In this document: piece by piece, positions 58,757 through 64,000 of the stretch
Position numbering within the stretch: position 1 is the first letter of the stretch
Layout of the letters: each line of letters begins with the position of its first letter
Assembly (NCBI RefSeq): GCF_009765215.1
Contig: NZ_VLNV01000004.1
Coordinates: forward strand, 124,001-188,000
Source of the DNA: Lysobacter prati
Lineage (GTDB): Bacteria > Pseudomonadota > Gammaproteobacteria > Xanthomonadales > Xanthomonadaceae
Reading direction: 5' to 3'
Length of the DNA: 64,000 bases
Position numbers and translations under genes: made by a program
Notes under the pieces: generated by a model
Databases searched by the model: none
What the model was told of the DNA's origin: nothing
Seen by the model: only the letters and a program-made list of their open reading frames with translations

Positions 58757-59644
58757 ATGCAAGACGCCACCGACATCTTCACTCGATTGCAGCCACGCTT
58801 GCTGGGCGTGGCCTATCGCATGCTCGGCTCGCTGGCCGAAGCCGAGGATGTCGTCCAGGACGTCTGGCTCGGTTGGCACAACGCTGACCCGGCCGAGGTC
58901 AGCGATCCCGAAGCCTGGCTGGTCACCACCACGACGCGGCGTTCGATCGACCGCCTGCGCAAGGCGCGCACCGAGCGCGAGCACTACTCCGGCATCTGGC
59001 TGCCCGAGCCGGTACTCACGGAAGGCCCGACCACGCCCGAAGAGATCCAGGAAGCCTCGAGCGACCTGTCGATCGCCTTCCTGACCGTGCTGGAGCGACT
59101 CTCTCCGGAGGCGCGTGCTGCATTCCTGCTGCGCGAGGTGTTCGATGCCGACTACAGCGACATCGCCGCGACACTCGACAAGAGCGAGGCTGCGGTCCGC
59201 CAGATCGTGCACCGGGCCAAGACGCAGCTGCGCGAGGAGCGTCCGCGTTACGTGGTGTCGGCCGAAGCACACCAGCGCCTGATGCGGCGCTTCGCCGAAG
59301 CGTGGAGCAAGGCCGACTTCCAGGGCATGAAGGAAATGATGGCCGAGTCGGCCACGCTGGTCGGCGACGGCGGCGGGATCGTCACCACCTTCCCCGAACC
59401 CATGGTCGGCGGACAGCGCATCGCGCAGCTCCTGTTCGCCGCCACGCTGCGCGGCAAGGACGCGCTGGAGATCCGGCTCACCTCGATCAATGGCCGCCTC
59501 GGCGTGTTGCGCTACATCGACGGCAAGCTGGAGTCGGCACAGTCGTTCGACACCGACGGCGAGCACATCACCCAGGTCTACGTGCAGCGAAATCCGGAGA
59601 AGCTCCGACGGATCGCCGCCAACCAGGCATCGAAGCTCAGCTAA
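58757..59644 (+). CDS. ECF41-type sigma factor with C-terminal SnoaL-like domain
   Basis: A 295-residue ECF sigma factor. Region 2 is LQPRLLGVAYRMLGSLAEAEDVVQDVWLGW near 9-38. Region 4 is LSPEARAAFLLREVFDADYSDIAATLDKSEAAVRQIVHRAK near 115-155. A ~120-residue SnoaL-like C-terminal domain follows. The three ECF41 hallmarks are present: WLPEP in the linker (near 82), DGGG in the C-terminal domain (near 210) and NPEKL near 280. In ECF41 this domain controls activity in place of an anti-sigma factor. I prefer ATG 58757; the upstream frame runs through the terminator hairpin. Confidence 0.9.
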   Translation: MQDATDIFTRLQPRLLGVAYRMLGSLAEAEDVVQDVWLGWHNADPAEVSDPEAWLVTTTTRRSIDRLRKARTEREHYSGIWLPEPVLTEGPTTPEEIQEASSDLSIAFLTVLERLSPEARAAFLLREVFDADYSDIAATLDKSEAAVRQIVHRAKTQLREERPRYVVSAEAHQRLMRRFAEAWSKADFQGMKEMMAESATLVGDGGGIVTTFPEPMVGGQRIAQLLFAATLRGKDALEIRLTSINGRLGVLRYIDGKLESAQSFDTDGEHITQVYVQRNPEKLRRIAANQASKLS

Positions 59645-59667
59645 GGGCAGCGAAGCCACCTTTACCC

Positions 59668-59726
59668 GTCATCCCCGCGAAGGCGGGGACCCAGCGTCGT
59701 CGCCGCCCGCCTTCGCGGGAATGACC
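59668..59726. repeat. REP-like palindrome pair
   Basis: Two elements in opposite orientation (GTCATCCCCGCGAAGGCGGG and CCCGCCTTCGCGGGAATGAC) lie between the convergent ECF sigma and HD-domain genes, as in the pair at 2252. Confidence 0.7.
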
Positions 59727-59737
59727 GACTCCCGGAA

Positions 59738-60442
59738 CTACTCCAGGAACGGCGCGCCGTGCAGGGCGTCGACCATCGATGGCGCGCGATAGCCGGGCAC
59801 GAAGCGCTCGCCAAAGTCGCGGGCGAAGTTGTCGTAGGTGGTCTCCGGGTGGCGCTCACAGATGCCGCAGACGGCCTGGGTGAAGCGCTGCTTCATCTCC
59901 AGGCGCGGGAACTCCGCCACGATCGCCGTGATCTGTTCCGACGGGAGGCTGTCGAAGCCCCATCCACCCCAATCCAGGGCCACGCCCAGCACGCACAGCG
60001 CGGCTTCCGCCTCCTTGTGCAGGCAGATCGACGGCGTGGAGTTGAGCGCGATGCTGTCCCAGACCAGCTGGGACCGGCGCTCGTCGACGCCGAGGTCGCG
60101 AACGAAAGTCCGCGCCGTGTTTGCCCCTTCCACTTCGAAGCGCAGTGCACCGCTTGCCAGCGGCGTCAGGCCGATGTCGTGCAACAGCGCCGACACCGCC
60201 AGGACTTCGGCATCGTACGGCTCGCCCTTGTTCTGCGCGATGCAGGTGGCGAACAGCCACGAACGCATGACGTGGTTGAACAGGAACGGATCGCTATTCG
60301 CGCGGGCGAACTCGATGGCGCGTGTGACCAGCGGCGTGTCGGGCACCGGCACGCCGGCGACGAGGCGCGTTGGCAGTGACGAGGACGCTTTGGCAGTTGT
60401 GCCGTTCGATGCAGTCATGGCTTCAGTCCCGCGGGTGACCAT
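59738..60442 (-). CDS. HD-domain phosphohydrolase-like protein
   Basis: A 234-residue protein with the HD metal-site pattern FNHVMRSWLFA near 54-64, LLHDIGLTPLA near 86-96, and later CLHKEAEAA. It resembles cyanamide hydratase/HD-type proteins. The start may also be ATG 60418 (MTASNGT): both candidates are preceded by near-identical TGAAGCC. No signal peptide. It is convergent with the ECF41 gene. Enzymatic role not known. Confidence 0.8.
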   Translation of the reverse strand: MVTRGTEAMTASNGTTAKASSSLPTRLVAGVPVPDTPLVTRAIEFARANSDPFLFNHVMRSWLFATCIAQNKGEPYDAEVLAVSALLHDIGLTPLASGALRFEVEGANTARTFVRDLGVDERRSQLVWDSIALNSTPSICLHKEAEAALCVLGVALDWGGWGFDSLPSEQITAIVAEFPRLEMKQRFTQAVCGICERHPETTYDNFARDFGERFVPGYRAPSMVDALHGAPFLE

Positions 60443-60579
60443 GGCTTCAACCTACGCGCGAGCTGCCGCACCCGGTAGCGCTGGTCGCGGGCGCACCGTG
60501 TTGCCTGCGCGGAACCAATCCCCTGCCGGCACGCGCAGCCTCCCTCCCCGCGAGGCGCGCGTCCCGGTCATCCGGGCCG

Positions 60580-61935
60580 TCAGTACTTGGCGTCGAATGC
60601 GAAGATCGGCTTGCGCGACTGCCACAGGCCCTTGGTGAAGTCCGGGAATTCCAGCGTCTTGAATCCTTCCGCGATCGACTGCTCCGACAGCGGCGTGATC
60701 GCGCTCCAGGTGACCGCATCGAAGATGTCGATCGGCATCGGCGCGCGCGCCTTCACCGCCTCGACGAAGGCGTGGATGACGAAGTAGTCCATGCCACCAT
60801 GACCGGCACTGGCGGCATCTGCGGCGTACTTTCGCCACAGCGGATGGTCGAACTCGTCCTGGTAGCCCTGGAACGGTTCCCACTTGTGCGCCGGGCTGCG
60901 GCCTTCGATGTGGATCGACTGGTTCAGGTCCATCCACAGGCCGCGCGTGCCCTGCACGCGGAACCCCAGCGAATAGGGCCTGGGCAGCGAGGTGTCATGC
61001 TGCAGGATGATGGTCTCGCCGTTCTCGCACGCCAGGGTGGTGGTGACGACGTCGCCGAGCTTGAACTTGACCTTCGTGCTCGGGTGCGTGGTGCCGCCGC
61101 TCTTCGCCACGGTGTACTCGTGCAGGCCACGTGCCTTGCTTGCGAAGCTGTTGATGTGGGTGAAACGGTTGCCGCGGTTGATGCCGGTGTACATCGCGCA
61201 GGGGCCGATGCCGTGGCTGGGATACAGCTCGCCATTGCGATCGACCGAGTGCTGCGTGCGCCAGCGCGCTTCCGACCAGGCGGTGGGGCCAAACTCGACG
61301 CCGCTGCCGTACGGCTGCGACGGATCACCGAAGTTGAACTTCACCGCGCGCAGGTCGTGCTGGTAACCACCCTGCAGGTGGATGAGTTCGCCGAACAGGC
61401 CTGCCCGCACCATCTGCAGCGCGGCCATCACGTCACGCCGGTAGCAGACGTTCTCCAGCAGCATGTACGGGGTACCGGTGCGCAGTTGCGTGGACAGCAC
61501 GTCCCAGTGGTCCTGCAGGGTAATGCCGGCCACCACTTCGCAACCCACCGCGACCTTGGCCTCCATGGCGTCGATCGCCATCGGTGCGTGCCACTCCCAC
61601 GGAGTGGCGATGATCACCGCGTCCAGGCCACGCTGCTGCAACAGGCGCCGGTAGCCGTGCACATCGCCGTCCTGTCCGTACGCTTTCGGTGCGGGCTTGC
61701 CGGCCTTGGCCGCCATCTCCATGGCTTTGCCGAGCATGATCGGCTCGATGTCGCACAGCGCCACGACTTCGACATCGTCGCGGCGCAACAGCTCCGTCAG
61801 CAGCACCTGGCCACGCATGCCGGTGCCGATCAGGCCCAGGCGGATGCGGCGACCCGCCGCCCAGGCCGGCGTGGAAGGCAGCAGGGTGGCCGCACCCAGT
61901 GCGGCGCCTGCAAGGAGGAAATCTCTACGCTTCAT
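60580..61935 (-). CDS. Tat-exported Gfo/Idh/MocA protein, GH109 (NAD-dependent glycosidase)-like
   Basis: A 451-residue protein with a twin-arginine signal (KRRDFLLAGAALGAATLLP) and the NAD motif LGLIGTGMRGQVLL near 33-46. The GH109-like segments are YMLLENVCYRRDVMAALQMVRAGLFGELIHLQGGY near 157-190, SHGIGPCAMYTGINRGN near 238-254 and GHGGMDYFV near 383. GH109 enzymes (alpha-N-acetylgalactosaminidases) use NAD as cofactor and often carry Tat signals. Its stop at 60580 leaves about 140 bases to the HD gene. It follows a TonB receptor on the same strand, suggesting joint use of a glycan. Confidence 0.82.
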   Translation of the reverse strand: MKRRDFLLAGAALGAATLLPSTPAWAAGRRIRLGLIGTGMRGQVLLTELLRRDDVEVVALCDIEPIMLGKAMEMAAKAGKPAPKAYGQDGDVHGYRRLLQQRGLDAVIIATPWEWHAPMAIDAMEAKVAVGCEVVAGITLQDHWDVLSTQLRTGTPYMLLENVCYRRDVMAALQMVRAGLFGELIHLQGGYQHDLRAVKFNFGDPSQPYGSGVEFGPTAWSEARWRTQHSVDRNGELYPSHGIGPCAMYTGINRGNRFTHINSFASKARGLHEYTVAKSGGTTHPSTKVKFKLGDVVTTTLACENGETIILQHDTSLPRPYSLGFRVQGTRGLWMDLNQSIHIEGRSPAHKWEPFQGYQDEFDHPLWRKYAADAASAGHGGMDYFVIHAFVEAVKARAPMPIDIFDAVTWSAITPLSEQSIAEGFKTLEFPDFTKGLWQSRKPIFAFDAKY

Positions 61936-61986
61936 TGCTGATTCTCTTCAGTCGAGGCACCGGCAGGAGCCGGCGCGATGGAACCG

Positions 61987-64000
61987 TCAGAACTTGTAAC
62001 CGGCGGTAAGGCTGTAGATTCGTCCGAAATTGTTCGCGTAGGCGGATGAGAAGGCCATGAAGTCGTTCGGATCGTAGAACGGAAGGCGGTTGAACACGTT
62101 CTTCACCGTGACGCCCACCGTCAGCTTGTCCGTCGGCCTCCAGCTCACGCCCAGGTTGGTCGTCCACCACGACGGCGCGCCGTCGCACTGGCTTGGGGAC
62201 ACGTCCACGAAGCCTCCGGTGCAGGTCTCCGTATTGTTGTCCTGCGCATCGATCTGCTCATAGGCCCACCGGGTCTTGCCGACGTAGTTGACGTACAGGC
62301 TGGTGGTCCAGTTGTTGAGGCTCCAGTCCGTGTTGAAGGTGGCGCGCAGGCGCGGGTTGCCGTAGTAGCCAACGAAGTTGCCGTAGTACCAGCCGCTGCC
62401 ATCGTCGGAGTTGTACATGTTGCGATTGGCAATGGTCGCGGCCACGCCGATGTTCAGGCCGCCCCATTCGCCCAGGTCAAAACGGCCGCGGGCATCGACA
62501 TCGAAGCCATCGACCAGGGTACGGCCCCGGTTCTTGTACTGGCCGATGACGCTGGCGACGTTGCCCACGGAATAGGTCGGCAGCGTGCCGGGACAGGCCA
62601 CGCCGCTGGCCGGGTCGGCGCACATCGCGGCCAGCGCGGCCTCGTTGGCGCGGTCGGAATCGGTGATCGGGAAGCGGCCCATCGACAGGATGTCTTCCGG
62701 CCTGTTGAAGTCCGGCGCGACGATCTCGTCGCGGCGGCTGATGTACCAGTAGTCGGCCGACACCGACAACCAGCTGGTTGGTTCGTACACAAAGCCCAGC
62801 GTGGCGATATCGGCCGTCTCCGGCTTCAGGTCCTGGTTGGGCTGGGTCATGCGTGCCACGGTGCGGCCGCAATCGGAGTTGAGCAGCGTATTGCCCAGGT
62901 CCACGTCGCCCGCGCGGTTCGACTGCAACAGCAGGTCGGCGATCGCGTTGGTTTCGTTGCAGCGGGTCTCGTCGCGAAAGCCGCCGAGCTGGGCGAACAC
63001 GCCGCCGGTGCCGGACTCGGCCAGGCTGGGAGCGCGGAATCCTTGCGAATAGGTGCCGCGCAAGAGCAGCTGCGACAGCGCCTGGTACTTGAGGCCGATC
63101 TTCGGGGCAATGTTCGCATCGAAGTTCGGGTACTTGTCCAGGCGCAGCGCCGTTTCCAGCTCCAGCTTCTCGGTGATCGGGGCGACGGCCTCGGCGAACA
63201 GTGCGTAGGTGTTGCGTGCACCGTCGAACCAGGAACCGCCCTGCTGGGTGATCAGGCCGTTGGCCGCGTCCTCGTTGCCCGGGGTGTAGAAGGTCTCGCG
63301 GCTCACGTTGAAGCCGAACGCCGCGCGCACTTCGCCGGCCGGCAAGGTGTAGACCGTCCCATCGACCTTTCCGTCCAGGGTGTGCAGCCGGGTCCAGGAC
63401 TGGATGTCGAAGGTCGGGTAGGCCTCGCGCAGCAGTGCTCCGTTGGCTTCGCTGATCACGCCGAACTGGTAGGCCGGGTTGTCGGAGATGATCACGCGCC
63501 CCGTGCCCGGGTCCGTGGTGAACGGGCCGAATGCCTTCTCGAAGCCGTCGATGTTGACGTTGACGGTCTGGTAGGTGGTCGAATGCGAGCCGGCGGTGGC
63601 GAACGCGGTTTCCCAGTTCCAGTCGCCGAAGCTGCCGCGCAGTCCGGCCAGCGCACGATAGCTCTTGTCGGTGTTGCGCTGCCCGAAGTAGTTGTCGCCC
63701 GCGTCCTGCAGCAGGTACTGCAGGCCAACCACGCCGCCCATCAACGCTTTCAGCTCGGGGCTGGCATGGTTGTAGACGTTGTTTGGGCCCATGTACGGGT
63801 AGAAGAACTGGTTGACGTTGTTGCCTGTGTTGCGCGAGAACCAGCTGGTCGGGTTGCCGGTGGTGGTGCCGTAAGCACGCGGCGTGCCGCCGTTGGCGCG
63901 CAGGTCGATGTCGGTATAGGTCGCCTCTGCGAAGCCTTCGGTGGTCTCACCAATCAGGAAGTGGCTATTGACGTAGGCGGTGATGCGCTCCGACTCGGCG
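61987..64000 (-). CDS. TonB-dependent receptor (5' end beyond window)
   Basis: A reading frame open to the right edge, giving ~670 C-terminal residues of a TonB-dependent receptor barrel. It has many aromatic alternating strands, LRGTYSQGFRAPSLAE near the middle (a conserved barrel motif), extracellular loops with Cys pairs, and a terminal strand IYSLTAGYKF. The plug and signal lie outside the window. It precedes the GH109-like gene by 51 bases on the same strand, so the pair probably imports and processes a carbohydrate. The substrate is inferred only from the neighbour. Confidence 0.9.
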   Translation of the reverse strand, partial: AESERITAYVNSHFLIGETTEGFAEATYTDIDLRANGGTPRAYGTTTGNPTSWFSRNTGNNVNQFFYPYMGPNNVYNHASPELKALMGGVVGLQYLLQDAGDNYFGQRNTDKSYRALAGLRGSFGDWNWETAFATAGSHSTTYQTVNVNIDGFEKAFGPFTTDPGTGRVIISDNPAYQFGVISEANGALLREAYPTFDIQSWTRLHTLDGKVDGTVYTLPAGEVRAAFGFNVSRETFYTPGNEDAANGLITQQGGSWFDGARNTYALFAEAVAPITEKLELETALRLDKYPNFDANIAPKIGLKYQALSQLLLRGTYSQGFRAPSLAESGTGGVFAQLGGFRDETRCNETNAIADLLLQSNRAGDVDLGNTLLNSDCGRTVARMTQPNQDLKPETADIATLGFVYEPTSWLSVSADYWYISRRDEIVAPDFNRPEDILSMGRFPITDSDRANEAALAAMCADPASGVACPGTLPTYSVGNVASVIGQYKNRGRTLVDGFDVDARGRFDLGEWGGLNIGVAATIANRNMYNSDDGSGWYYGNFVGYYGNPRLRATFNTDWSLNNWTTSLYVNYVGKTRWAYEQIDAQDNNTETCTGGFVDVSPSQCDGAPSWWTTNLGVSWRPTDKLTVGVTVKNVFNRLPFYDPNDFMAFSSAYANNFGRIYSLTAGYKF

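Overview
The window is high-GC chromosomal DNA of a gammaproteobacterium, most likely a member of the Xanthomonadaceae (Lysobacter / Luteimonas / Xanthomonas relatives). The reasons are the two large TonB-dependent receptors, the Tat-exported enzymes, the S9 and P1 secreted peptidases, the PVWY-type cytochrome b, and the very homogeneous 60-bp attC repeats of the Xanthomonas chromosomal-integron type. All calls were made by eye from the sequence; no database search was run.

Region 1 (1-24.2 kb) is a catabolic block. A flavoprotein (cut by the left edge) and a ferritin-like protein lie divergent to a Rieske oxygenase. A minus-strand run then carries two phytoene-desaturase-like flavoproteins, a GcvT-like enzyme and an APC permease. 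It continues with four proteins bearing export signals (amidohydrolase, P1/DmpA peptidase, S9 peptidase, TolB-CehA hydrolase), a class III aminotransferase, a two-subunit CoA transferase, a P5C/semialdehyde-type dehydrogenase and a second class III aminotransferase. An IclR regulator of PcaR/PobR type and a PcaF-like thiolase diverge from it. The shared intergenic region holds two 15-bp inverted repeats, a probable operator. Together these look like release, uptake and degradation of peptide or amino compounds through a beta-ketoadipate-like end route.

Region 2 (24.3-29.1 kb) has a TPR-sulfotransferase and a TonB receptor closed by a terminator.

Region 3 (29.37-35.6 kb) is the most unusual part: about twelve attC sites in one orientation enclosing small, lower-GC, mostly orphan genes, with no integron integrase in the window (a CALIN, i.e. 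a cluster of attC sites lacking an integrase). The attC sites also act as coding signals: the R'' box supplies stop codons, the R' box lies just before start codons, and four genes read through into attC and gain a common C-terminal tail.

Region 4 (35.7-38.3 kb) holds ordinary small genes (saccharopine-dehydrogenase-like, DUF2269, SnoaL-like, GFA).

Region 5 (38.3-50.8 kb) is a nine-gene minus-strand run: TldD2, TldE, TldD1, DUF4159, MoxR, DUF58, BatA-like, DUF4175-like and a final membrane protein. Most junctions overlap by a few bases. Both TldD proteins carry Tat-type signals and HExxxH motifs, while the TldE does not have a signal.

Region 6 (50.9-59.7 kb) is a redox and stress region: CheR-like methyltransferase, NmrA-like epimerase, orphan cytochrome b, Ohr/OsmC, LysR, a sigma-region-4-only mini-protein, an AhpD-like carboxymuconolactone decarboxylase, two cupins, and an ECF41-type sigma factor with its WLPEP, DGGG and NPEKL motifs.

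Region 7 (59.7-64 kb) has an HD-domain protein, a Tat-exported GH109-like oxidoreductase and a TonB receptor cut by the right edge. REP-like palindromes lie between several genes. No rRNA, tRNA, CRISPR or prophage was seen.
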